39,875 nucleotides of DNA from Paracraurococcus ruber (GTDB lineage Bacteria; Pseudomonadota; Alphaproteobacteria; Acetobacterales; Acetobacteraceae). The translations under genes were made by a program, and so were the position numbers. The DNA lies in NCBI RefSeq assembly GCF_004353985.1, contig NZ_SMOA01000038.1, forward strand, positions 1 through 39,875, written 5' to 3'. The notes under the pieces are model-generated. The model had not been told where the DNA came from. It ran no database searches and was given only the letters and a program-made list of their open reading frames with translations. Shown here piece after piece: positions 1 to 10,477 of this stretch (position 1 is the stretch's first letter; each line of letters begins with the position of its first letter).

Positions 1-3000
1 CGGTCAGCGGCACGGCGGCGGCCCTCGCCACCCTGACCGGCACAGGCAATGCCTATGCCGTCACCATCACCGACACCCCGACCATCGCCGAGCTCACGGC
101 CATCGACGCCGCGACCACCGGCAGCCTGACCTACACGGCCGTGTCCGACACGGCGGCGAACCTGACGGCCGGTGGCGCGGCGACCTACCTGGCCGGCAAG
201 GACGTGACCGTGCAGGGCACGGCGACGGTTGCCGAGCTGAATGCCATTGACGCCCTGACCAGCGGCGTGGTGACGGCCAGCATCAGCGGCACGGCGGCGA
301 CCTTGGCCGGGCTGACCGGCACGGGCAACGCCTACACGGTCACCATCACCGACACCCCGACCATCGCCCAGCTCACGGCCATCGACGCGGCGACCACGGG
401 CACGCTGACCTACGCGTCGGTCTCGGATACGGCGGCGAACCTGGCGGCGGGCGGCGCGGCGACCTACCTGGCCGGCAAGCCGGTGACCATCACCGATACA
501 GCCACCGTCACCCAGGCCAACAGCATCGACGCGGCGACCACGGGCGTGGTCACCGGCGCGGTCAGCGGCACGGCGGCGGCCCTCGCCACCCTGACCGGCA
601 CGGGCAACGCCTATGCCGTCACCATCACCGACACCCCGACCATCGTCCAGCTGACAGCCATCGACGCGGCGACCACGGGCACGCTGACCTACGCGTCGGT
701 GTCCGACACGGCGGCCAACCTGGCGGCGGGTGGCGCGGCGACCTACCTGGCCGGCAAGCCGGTGACCATCACCGACACGGCTACCGTCACCCAGGCCAAC
801 AGCATCGACGCGGCGACCACGGGCGTGGTCACCGGCGCGGTCAGCGGCACGGCGGCGGCCCTCGCCACCCTGACCGGCACAGGCAATGCCTATGCCGTCA
901 CCATCACCGACACCCCGACCATCGCCGAGCTCACGGCCATCGACGCCGCGACCACCGGGACCATCGGGTACAGCGCGGTCGCGGACACCGTCGGCAACCT
1001 TCTCGCCGGCCCGGCTGCCGGGTACCTGGCGGGCAAGGCCATCAGCGTGCTCGGGACGCCGACGGTCACCGAGTTGAATGCGATCGATGCGCTGACCTCC
1101 GGTGTCGTGACGGCCGGCCTCAGCGGCACGGTGACGGAGCTTCTCGGCCTGACGGGCAGCGGCAATGCCTATGCCCTGACGGTGACCGATGCGGCGACGG
1201 TGGCCGAGCTGAACCAGCTGGACGCCCTGACCACCGGGGTCGTCACGGCCAGCATCGCCGGCACGGCGGCCACGCTCGCGGCGCTGACCGGCAGCGGCAA
1301 TGCCTATGGCATCACGGTCACCGACATCCCGACCGTGGCGCAGCTGCAGGTGATCGCGGCGCGGACCACGTTGGCCCTCGACTATGCCTCGGTCGCCGAT
1401 ACGGCCGCCAGCCTGGCCGCGGATGCGGCCACCAATGGCGGCGCCGGCACCTTCGTCACCGGCAAGGATGTTGCGATCTCCGGCGCGGCAACCATCGCCC
1501 AGCTCGCCGCGATCGATGCCGCGACGACCGGGACGCTGACCTATGCCGCCGTGACGGACACGGTGGCGAATCTCGCGGCGGATGAGGGCACCTACACCGC
1601 GGGCAAGCTGGTGACCGTCACCTTCGCTGCCGCCAGCTCGCCGGTCTTCGCCAGCCTCACCAGCGGCCAGGTCTTCGGCGATGGCGGCGGTGCCACCATC
1701 CTCGGCTTCAACAACCTGCTCGGCTCCGGCTTCGCCGATTTCCTGGAAGGCGATGCCGATGCCAACCTGCTGAGCGGCAGCGGCGGCAACGATACGCTGC
1801 AGGGTGCCGGCGGCAGCGATACGCTGACCGGCGGCCTCGGCCTCGACCGTTTCGTGGTCGGTGCCGGCGCGTCCAGCGTCACCGACCTGGGGCTGGGCGG
1901 CAACGATACGCTGATCGTCCAGGCCGGCGGCAGCGCGTCCGCCACGCTGGCCGCGAATTGGACGGCAACCGTCGCCAGCAGCAATGCCGGCACCGGCACC
2001 GTCCTGGCCAACGGCTTCTGGGCCAACCTGACGAATGCCACCGGCGGCCAGGGCTGGACCCTGACCAATGCCGCCAGCGCGACCGGCGTCGCGCTGACCG
2101 GCTCGGCCTTCGGCGACGTGCTGGTGGGTGGCACCGCCGGCGATACGCTGAATGGCGGCGCCGGCAACGATACCCTGTCGGGCGGCACCGGGGCGGACCG
2201 CTTCGTGATCGGCGCCGGGCTGGACGTGATCGGCGATCTTGGCCTGGGCGGCAACGACACGGTCGTCGTCTCCGCCAGCGGGTCGGTGACCGCCAGCCTG
2301 GCGGCGAACTGGACGGCGACCGCCGCCACCAGCAATGCCGGCACGGCCAGCATCAGCGCGCTGGGCTACCGCGTGAACCTGGCGGCGGCGGGCGGCGGCA
2401 CCGGGTGGACCGTGTCCAATGCCGGCACTGGCACGGCGACCGCCCTGACCGGCTCCGCCTTCGCCGATACGCTCATCGGCGGCAGCGGCAACGATACGCT
2501 GGTCGGCGGGCCGGGCAATGACAGCCTGATGGGCGGCCTGGGCCTCGATCGCTTCGCCATCACCTCGGGTGCCAACACCATCGGCGATCTCGCCCTGGGT
2601 GGCAGCGACACGGTGGTGGTGTCGGCCGGTGCCAGCGTGGCCGCGACGCTGGCAGCGAACTGGACGGCGAGCGCGGCCACCAGCAATGCCGGCACCGCGA
2701 GCATCACCGCGGCCGGGTTCAAGGTGAACCTCGGGGCCGCCACCGGCGGCACGGGCTGGACCGTGAGCAATGCCGGCAACGCCACGAACACGACCTTCAC
2801 CGGGACGAGCTTCGCCGATACGCTGATCGGCGGCACGGGCAACGATCTCCTGATCGGCGGCGCCGGCGCCGACAGCCTGACGGGCGGCCTGGGCGGTGAT
2901 ATCTTCCGCTTCACCGCGGTCGGCCACAGCCCTGCCGGTGCGGGCCGCGACGTGATCACCGATTTCAGCGCCGCGGCGGGCGACCGCATCGACCTGGCGC

Positions 3001-3197
3001 AGATCGATGCCAACACCCTGGTGGATGGCAACCAGGCCTTCGCCTGGCTCGGCTCCGCCGCCTTCTCCAACGTCGCGGGACAGCTCCGCTTCGCCGGCGG
3101 CGTGCTGGAAGGGGATGTGGATGGCGACGGCGCGGCGGATCTCCAGATCCAGCTGGCCGGCGTCGCCAGCCTCACCGCCGGGGCGATCTTCCTCTGA
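1..3197 (+). CDS. RTX-type repeat protein, C-terminal part (5' end outside window)
   Basis: The reading frame is open from base 3 to the TGA at 3195-3197, so the true start lies upstream. The visible part is over 1060 residues. The first ~400 residues are tandem beta-type repeats containing motifs such as AIDAATTGTLTYA and LTGTGNAYAVTITD. From about 1720 onward there are four blocks beginning with hemolysin-type calcium-binding nonapeptides (GGxGxDxL, e.g. GGSGNDTLVGGPGNDSL), spaced 117-126 residues apart. The last ~100 residues (GGDIFRF, DVITDFSAAAGDRIDL, then a hydrophobic IFL terminus) match the C-terminal region of proteins exported by type I secretion. Known for the family: calcium-dependent folding outside the cell. 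Inferred: a large secreted or surface protein, perhaps an adhesin. No enzyme domain is visible and no transporter genes lie in the window. Confidence 0.85.
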   Translation, partial: VSGTAAALATLTGTGNAYAVTITDTPTIAELTAIDAATTGSLTYTAVSDTAANLTAGGAATYLAGKDVTVQGTATVAELNAIDALTSGVVTASISGTAATLAGLTGTGNAYTVTITDTPTIAQLTAIDAATTGTLTYASVSDTAANLAAGGAATYLAGKPVTITDTATVTQANSIDAATTGVVTGAVSGTAAALATLTGTGNAYAVTITDTPTIVQLTAIDAATTGTLTYASVSDTAANLAAGGAATYLAGKPVTITDTATVTQANSIDAATTGVVTGAVSGTAAALATLTGTGNAYAVTITDTPTIAELTAIDAATTGTIGYSAVADTVGNLLAGPAAGYLAGKAISVLGTPTVTELNAIDALTSGVVTAGLSGTVTELLGLTGSGNAYALTVTDAATVAELNQLDALTTGVVTASIAGTAATLAALTGSGNAYGITVTDIPTVAQLQVIAARTTLALDYASVADTAASLAADAATNGGAGTFVTGKDVAISGAATIAQLAAIDAATTGTLTYAAVTDTVANLAADEGTYTAGKLVTVTFAAASSPVFASLTSGQVFGDGGGATILGFNNLLGSGFADFLEGDADANLLSGSGGNDTLQGAGGSDTLTGGLGLDRFVVGAGASSVTDLGLGGNDTLIVQAGGSASATLAANWTATVASSNAGTGTVLANGFWANLTNATGGQGWTLTNAASATGVALTGSAFGDVLVGGTAGDTLNGGAGNDTLSGGTGADRFVIGAGLDVIGDLGLGGNDTVVVSASGSVTASLAANWTATAATSNAGTASISALGYRVNLAAAGGGTGWTVSNAGTGTATALTGSAFADTLIGGSGNDTLVGGPGNDSLMGGLGLDRFAITSGANTIGDLALGGSDTVVVSAGASVAATLAANWTASAATSNAGTASITAAGFKVNLGAATGGTGWTVSNAGNATNTTFTGTSFADTLIGGTGNDLLIGGAGADSLTGGLGGDIFRFTAVGHSPAGAGRDVITDFSAAAGDRIDLAQIDANTLVDGNQAFAWLGSAAFSNVAGQLRFAGGVLEGDVDGDGAADLQIQLAGVASLTAGAIFL
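3..1118 (+). repeat. 279-bp tandem coding repeats (93 aa), four units
   Basis: Units start at 3, 282, 561 and 840, each exactly 279 bp after the last; the next related block starts at 1119, after which the spacing drops to 135 bp (1254), about half a unit. Each unit consists of two related ~46-residue modules. Units from about 390 to 960 are almost identical at DNA level, and roughly the first 119 bases of the window recur at 838-957. The array probably continues upstream. Confidence 0.85.
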
Positions 3198-3257
3198 CCC
3201 CGGCGGCCGCGATGGACTTCGGGGGTGGTTTGGCGTATCTCCCCCGCCACCCGCAGA

Positions 3258-3467
3258 TCCCGCGCGGGAGAGAGGAGTCGGCCCCCGGCGCAGGCAAGGG
3301 GCGCGACTTCCGCCGAAGGCGCAACCGGCCCCCGGAAACGCTCAGGCAGAAGGGCCGCGTGGGGGAGGGACCTCTGGAAAGCCCGCGGCCGCAAGGCTTC
3401 GGCACCGACGGAGTAAGGCCCTGAAGCCAGGGGGCCGAATCTCTCAGGTCACGGGACAGAGGGGGGC
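3258..3467 (+). promoter_or_regulatory. Tandem glycine riboswitch
   Basis: The leader of the glycine cleavage operon carries two consecutive glycine-aptamer cores. Aptamer 1 shows CGGGAGAG near 3265, CGCCGAAGGCGCAA at 3311-3324 and GAAACGCTCAGGCAGAAGG near 3335-3353. Aptamer 2 shows CCTCTGGAAAGC at 3370-3381, CACCGACGGAGTAAGG at about 3403-3418 and ATCTCTCAGGTCACGG then GACAGAGG at about 3439-3461. These are the conserved blocks of the family, which typically switches on gcv genes when glycine is abundant. No classical terminator follows aptamer 2, so control may act on translation of gcvT; that mechanism is inference. The promoter must lie between the upstream stop codon and about 3258, but no clear hexamers were found. 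Confidence 0.93.
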
Positions 3468-3511
3468 CACGGACTAGCAACCATTGCCGCGCATTGGCGG
3501 CTGGGGGACCC

Positions 3512-4618
3512 GTGGCCGATTCCGATTCGCTTCTCGAGACGCCCCTGGCGGGGCTGCACCGGGCGCTGGGCGCCCGCATGGTGCCCTTCGCGGGCTATGC
3601 CATGCCCGTGCAGTACCCCGCCGGCATCATGGCCGAGCACCTGCAGTGCCGCAGCGGCGCCGCGCTCTTCGACGTGTCCCATATGGGCCAGGCGGAGATC
3701 CTGGGCGAGGGCGCCGCGGCGGCGCTGGAGCAGCTGACCCCGGCCGACCTGCAGGGCCTGAAGCCGCACCGCCAGCGCTACGCCCTGCTGACCACCATGG
3801 CCGGCGGCATCTTCGACGACTGCATGGTCGCCAATCTCGGCGACCGGCTGTTCCTGGTGGTGAATGCCAGCCGGAAGGCGGAGGATTTCGCCCTGGTCGA
3901 GGCGGCGCTGCCGCCCGGCCTCCGGCTCAACATCCTGGCCGACCGGGCCCTGCTGGCGCTGCAGGGCCCGGCGGCGGAGGCGGCCATTGCCCCCCTGGCG
4001 CCCGGCCTCGCCGCGCTCTCCTTCATGGGGGTGGCGCGGGCGGAGATCGGCGGGATCCCCGTGCTGGCGTCCCGGTCCGGCTACACCGGGGAGGATGGCT
4101 ACGAGATCAGCGTCGCCGCCGACCGGGCGGAGGCGCTGGCGCGGCTGCTGCTGGCCCAGCCCGGCGTGCAGCCGGCCGGCCTGGGCGCCCGGGATTCGCT
4201 GCGGCTGGAAGCCGGGCTCTGCCTCTATGGCAACGACATCGACGAGACGACCAGCCCGGTCGAGGCGGCGCTGACCTGGTCCATCGGCAAGCGGCGGCGG
4301 ATGGAATGGAATTTCCCGGGCGCCGAGCGGGTGCGGGAGGAACTGGCGAACGGCCCCGCGCGCCTGCGCGTGGGCCTGAAGCCGGAGGGACGGCAGCCCG
4401 CCCGCGCCCATACCCCGATCCAGGCCGCCGACGGCACGCCGGTCGGCGAGGTGACCTCCGGCGGCTTCGGCCCTTCCGTCAACGGCCCCGTCGCCATGGG
4501 CTATGTCGCCCGCGCCCAGGCCGGGGACGGCACGCCGTTGGGATTGCTGGTGCGCGGCAAGCCGCTGGCCGCCCGCGTCGCCCCGACCCCCTTCGTCCCG
4601 AATCGCTACAAGCGCTGA
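3512..4618 (+). CDS. gcvT: Aminomethyltransferase, glycine cleavage T protein
   Basis: T protein of the glycine cleavage system: it transfers the methylene group from lipoyl-bound aminomethyl on GcvH to tetrahydrofolate and releases ammonia. The protein shows the GcvT pattern throughout: TPLAGLHRALGARMVPFAGY near the N-terminus, FDVSHMGQ, GYTGEDGYEI and SLRLEAGLCLYGNDID in the folate-binding domain, and a C-terminal barrel ending FVPNRYKR. Length about 368 aa is normal. The start is uncertain: GTG at 3512 gives MADSDSLLETPL, which fits family N-termini, while an in-frame TTG at 3494 adds six residues; neither has a strong ribosome binding site. First gene after the glycine riboswitch and 30 bp ahead of gcvH. 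Confidence 0.95.
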   Translation: MADSDSLLETPLAGLHRALGARMVPFAGYAMPVQYPAGIMAEHLQCRSGAALFDVSHMGQAEILGEGAAAALEQLTPADLQGLKPHRQRYALLTTMAGGIFDDCMVANLGDRLFLVVNASRKAEDFALVEAALPPGLRLNILADRALLALQGPAAEAAIAPLAPGLAALSFMGVARAEIGGIPVLASRSGYTGEDGYEISVAADRAEALARLLLAQPGVQPAGLGARDSLRLEAGLCLYGNDIDETTSPVEAALTWSIGKRRRMEWNFPGAERVREELANGPARLRVGLKPEGRQPARAHTPIQAADGTPVGEVTSGGFGPSVNGPVAMGYVARAQAGDGTPLGLLVRGKPLAARVAPTPFVPNRYKR

Positions 4619-4648
4619 CGCGCCGCACCCCTTCAGGAGAGCCCCGAG

Positions 4649-5022
4649 ATGCCCGAGCTGAGGTTCACCAAGGATCATGAATGGGTCCGCCAGGACGGCG
4701 ATGCCGCCACCATCGGCATCACCGACCATGCGCAGAATGCGCTGGGCGACGTGGTGTTCGTCGACCTGCCCGAGGTGGGGCGGGAGGTCGCGGCGGGCGA
4801 GGCCTGCGCCGTGGTGGAGAGCGTGAAGGCGGCGTCCGACGTCTATGCGCCGATCGCCGGCCGAGTGGTGGAGGTGAACACCGCGCTCGCCGAGAACCCG
4901 GCCCTGATCAACAGCGCCCCGACCGGCGAGGGCTGGTTCTTCAAGATCGAGCCGAAGGACGCCGGCGAGATCGCGGCGATGATGGATGCCGAGGCCTATG
5001 CCGCCTTCGTGGAGAGCCAGGC

Positions 5023-5026
<4 letters not shown>
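4649..5026 (+). CDS. gcvH: Glycine cleavage system H protein
   Basis: Lipoyl carrier that shuttles the aminomethyl group between the P, T and L proteins. The 125-aa chain begins [11 protein letters not shown], the usual H-protein opening, and carries the lipoylation motif [13 protein letters not shown] with the acceptor lysine at residue 60; [18 protein letters not shown] follows, also typical. AGGAG about nine bases ahead of the ATG supports the start. The stop codon overlaps the gcvP start (ATGA), so translation of the two is probably coupled. No L protein (lpd) is present in the window; it is usually shared with 2-oxoacid dehydrogenases and encoded elsewhere. Confidence 0.97.
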
Positions 5027-7913
<2,887 letters not shown>

Positions 7914-7917
<4 letters not shown>

Positions 7918-8510
7918 GCGGCGCCAAGGGCTGGACCCTGGACCCGGTGCCGGAGGAGGCGCGGCCCTGGCGGGTCGTCTCCTCCCGCGCTGTGGTGCGC
8001 AACCGGTTCCTGAACCTGGATGCCGAGGCGGTGGCGACGCGCCGCGGCGCCGTCCTCGACCCCTATTGGGTGATGGACTACCCCGACTGGGTGCTGGCTA
8101 TCACGCTCACCGCCGATGACCAGCTGGTGCTGGTGCGGCAATGGCGGGAAGCGGCGAAGGCCTGGTCGCTGGAGCCGCCGGGCGGCGTGATGGATGCCGA
8201 GGATGGCGATCCCTGCGTGACCGCGGCGCGCGAGTTGCGGGAGGAGACGGGGTTCGCGGCGACGCGGCTGCGCCTGGTCGGCAGCCTGTGGTCGGACCCG
8301 GCGCACAACACGAACCGCATCCATGTGGTGCTTGCCGAGGATGCGGCGGAGGCCGGGGTGCCTGAGCACGAGGCCGGCGAGGAGATGCAGACGGTGCTGC
8401 TGCCGGTGGCGGAGGTGCTGGAGGGCATTCCGCGCGGCCTGGTCACCCATGCCGCGCATCTCGGCCCGCTTCTGCTGGCGCTGCGCGCGGCGGGAAGGAT
8501 CGCGTTCTGA
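7914..8510 (+). CDS. NUDIX hydrolase
   Basis: A 198-aa protein with a NUDIX fold. The NUDIX helix region reads [14 protein letters not shown] followed by [11 protein letters not shown]. The REUxEExGU half is perfect, but the distance from the first Gly/Glu is about two residues longer than the classical 23-residue box, as in some ADP-ribose or sugar-nucleotide pyrophosphatases. Such enzymes hydrolyse nucleoside diphosphates linked to another moiety; the substrate cannot be read from sequence. The GTG start at 7914 overlaps the gcvP stop (GTGA), so the gene is the fourth cistron of the riboswitch-led operon and probably translationally coupled. Three hairpins follow it. Any link to glycine or folate metabolism is inference from position only. 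Confidence 0.88.
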
Positions 8511-8519
8511 CGTGAGGTC

Positions 8520-8592
8520 GCCAAGGGCCTTTTCGGCCCTTGGCGGATCGGCGGCGCTGCCGCCGATGCGAGGGGAGGGCGGGGCCCTCCCC
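8520..8592. terminator. Three consecutive perfect hairpins between convergent genes
   Basis: 8520-8544: stem GCCAAGGGCC / GGCCCTTGGC with loop TTTTC. 8547-8567: stem ATCGGCGGC / GCCGCCGAT with loop GCT. 8572-8592: stem GGGGAGGGC / GCCCTCCCC with loop GGG. They fill the gap between the NUDIX gene and the convergent monooxygenase gene. No long T run follows on either strand. Termination in both directions is inferred. Confidence 0.6.
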
Positions 8593-8630
8593 AACGGCGC
8601 TGCGGCAGGGCAGGGCCCGCGGCGACGGCG

Positions 8631-10274
8631 CTACTCGGCCGCGGCGGCCACCCGCGCCGGCGTGAACGCGAAGCCGGTGTATCCGCCGGCGGCGATCTCG
8701 TCGCACTTCTCCCGGTACACGCCGACGCCGCCGATATAGGGCATGAAGACGCGCGGCTTGCCCGGGATGTTGGCGCCCATGTACCAGGACGCGGCGGAGG
8801 GATAGAGCGTGCGGTTCGCCACCTCCTCCCCGTGCCTGACCCAGTCTTCCTGCGCCGTGTCGGTCGCCTCGACGCAGGTCCGGCCGCGCGCCTGCATGTC
8901 GCCGAGCAGGCCGGCGATCCAGTCCACATGCTGCTCGATGGACACGATCATGTTCGACAGCACGGAGGGGCTGCCGGGCCCGGTGATGGTGAGGAGGTTG
9001 GGGAAGCCCGCGACCATCAGGCCGAGATAGCTGCGCGGCCCGTGCTCCCATTCGGCCGAGAGGCGGCGACCGCCGCGGCCCTCGAAGTCGATCTTCAGCA
9101 GCGCGCCGGTCATGGCGTCGAAGCCGGTGGCGAAGACGATGGCGTCGAACTCCAGGCTCTCGGCGCTGGTGCGGATGCCGGTCGCGGTGATCGTCTCGAT
9201 CGGCGTCTGCCGCAGATTGACCAGGCGGACATTCGGCCGGTTGTAGGTCTCGTAGTAATGCGTATCCACGCAGATGCGCTTGGTGCCGATCGGGTGATCC
9301 TTCGGCGCCAGCGCCTCGGCCGTCGCGGGGTCCTTGACCGTCGCGCGGATCTTGTTCCGGACGAATTCGGCGGCGGTGTCGTTGGCCGTCTTGTTCAGGA
9401 TCAGGTCGCTGAAGGCGCCCATGAAGGCGGTGCCGCCATTGGTCCAGCGCCGCTCATATTCCGCGTTGCGCTCCTCCTCCGAAACTTCGAGCGCCGAGAG
9501 CGGGTTGAGCGCGTAGAGGATGCCGGTGCGCATCATGCGCGCCTGCTGCCGCTTCTCGCGGTAGTCCCGCTTCCACCAGCCCTCGTACTCCGCATCCATC
9601 GGCGCGTTGCGGGACGGGATGGAGAAGTTGGGCGTGCGCTGAAAAACGGTGACCTGCGCCGCCTCCGCGGCGATGACGGGAATGGCCTGGATGGCGGAGG
9701 AGCCGGTGCCGATGACGGCCACCCGCTTCCCGGCGAAATCCACCCTGCGATGCGGCCAGAAGCCGGTGTGGTAGGTCTCGCCGGTGTAGTCGCGGATGCC
9801 CGGGATGTCCGGCAGGCGGGCGGCGGACAGGCACCCCGTCGCCATGACGCAGAAGCGGGCGGAGACGACCTGGCCCTTGTCGGTGGTGATGGTCCAGCGC
9901 GAAGCGGCCTCGTCGAAGCGGGCGCTGGCCACGCGGGTCTCGAAATGGATGTCGCGGCGCAGGTCGAAGCGGTCGGCGACATGGTTGGCGTAGCGCAGGA
10001 TCTCCGGCTGGGCGGCGAAGCGCTCGGACCACTGCCATTCCTGCTGCAGCGCCTCGTCGAAGGAGAAGCTGTACTGCATGCTCTCCACGTCGCAGCGGGC
10101 GCCGGGGTAGCGGTTCCAGTACCAGGTGCCGCCGACGCCATCCGCCCCTTCCAGGATGCGGGCGGACAGGCCGAGCCCGCGCAGGCGATGCAGCATGTAC
10201 ATCCCGCCGAAGCCGGCGCCGACGATGATGACGTCCAGGCTGGCGGGCAGCGGCTTGGTCTCGCTCTCGGACAT
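8631..10274 (-). CDS. Flavin-containing monooxygenase, Baeyer-Villiger type
   Basis: A 547-aa flavoprotein that probably uses NADPH and O2 to insert oxygen next to a ketone (ester or lactone formation) or to oxygenate a heteroatom. The FAD-binding GxGxxG is at residues 19-24 (GAGFGG), followed by GGTWYWNRYPGARCD, typical of cyclohexanone-monooxygenase-like proteins. The type I Baeyer-Villiger fingerprint is at 163-174 (YTGETYHTGFWP), with Tyr replacing the usual first Phe. The NADPH Rossmann motif GTGSSA is at 189-194. The start ATG at 10274 is preceded by GGAGCGAGGA. It stands alone on this strand and is divergent from an acyl-CoA synthetase gene, a context that suggests breakdown of a ketone or cyclic substrate; the actual substrate is unknown. 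Confidence 0.88.
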   Translation of the reverse strand: MSESETKPLPASLDVIIVGAGFGGMYMLHRLRGLGLSARILEGADGVGGTWYWNRYPGARCDVESMQYSFSFDEALQQEWQWSERFAAQPEILRYANHVADRFDLRRDIHFETRVASARFDEAASRWTITTDKGQVVSARFCVMATGCLSAARLPDIPGIRDYTGETYHTGFWPHRRVDFAGKRVAVIGTGSSAIQAIPVIAAEAAQVTVFQRTPNFSIPSRNAPMDAEYEGWWKRDYREKRQQARMMRTGILYALNPLSALEVSEEERNAEYERRWTNGGTAFMGAFSDLILNKTANDTAAEFVRNKIRATVKDPATAEALAPKDHPIGTKRICVDTHYYETYNRPNVRLVNLRQTPIETITATGIRTSAESLEFDAIVFATGFDAMTGALLKIDFEGRGGRRLSAEWEHGPRSYLGLMVAGFPNLLTITGPGSPSVLSNMIVSIEQHVDWIAGLLGDMQARGRTCVEATDTAQEDWVRHGEEVANRTLYPSAASWYMGANIPGKPRVFMPYIGGVGVYREKCDEIAAGGYTGFAFTPARVAAAAE

Positions 10275-10348
10275 TCCTCGCTCCAGGGCGTATTTCGATC
10301 GCTAGCTATCTATATCGGGTCATGCGGTGGGGGTCTGTCAACCATGGA

Positions 10349-10366
10349 GACGGTCGGGCGACCGTC
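10349..10366. promoter_or_regulatory. 18-bp inverted repeat in divergent promoter region
   Basis: GACGGTCG and CGACCGTC are perfect 8-bp arms separated by GG, in the ~200-bp gap between the divergent monooxygenase and acyl-CoA synthetase genes. It could be an operator for both genes or an RNA hairpin in the synthetase leader. No regulator gene is adjacent. Confidence 0.4.
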
Positions 10367-10416
10367 CCCCGTCCCATGGCGGCTGCCGGTGCCGCGGCGG
10401 CAGGACCGGCGCCGGG

Positions 10417-10444
10417 TTGACCCCCCGATGCCCCGGATTACCCT
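10417..10444 (+). promoter_or_regulatory. Candidate sigma-70-type promoter for the acyl-CoA synthetase gene
   Basis: TTGACC at 10417-10422 and TACCCT at 10439-10444, with a 16-bp spacer, lie about 34 bp before the GTG start. A second possible -10 (TATATC, 10311-10316) lies further upstream without a clear -35. Read by eye only. Confidence 0.3.
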
Positions 10445-10477
10445 TCGCGGCGAAGACGACACTGGGGGAGGAACAGC

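Noticed and set aside
1-1118. Repeat array as CRISPR or other DNA-level repeat
   Set aside because: Units are 279 bp, in frame and coding, with no spacers.
1592-2353. Long minus-strand open frame across the RTX gene
   Set aside because: Pro/Ser/Val low-complexity shadow of the plus-strand repeat gene; no start signal and no family pattern.
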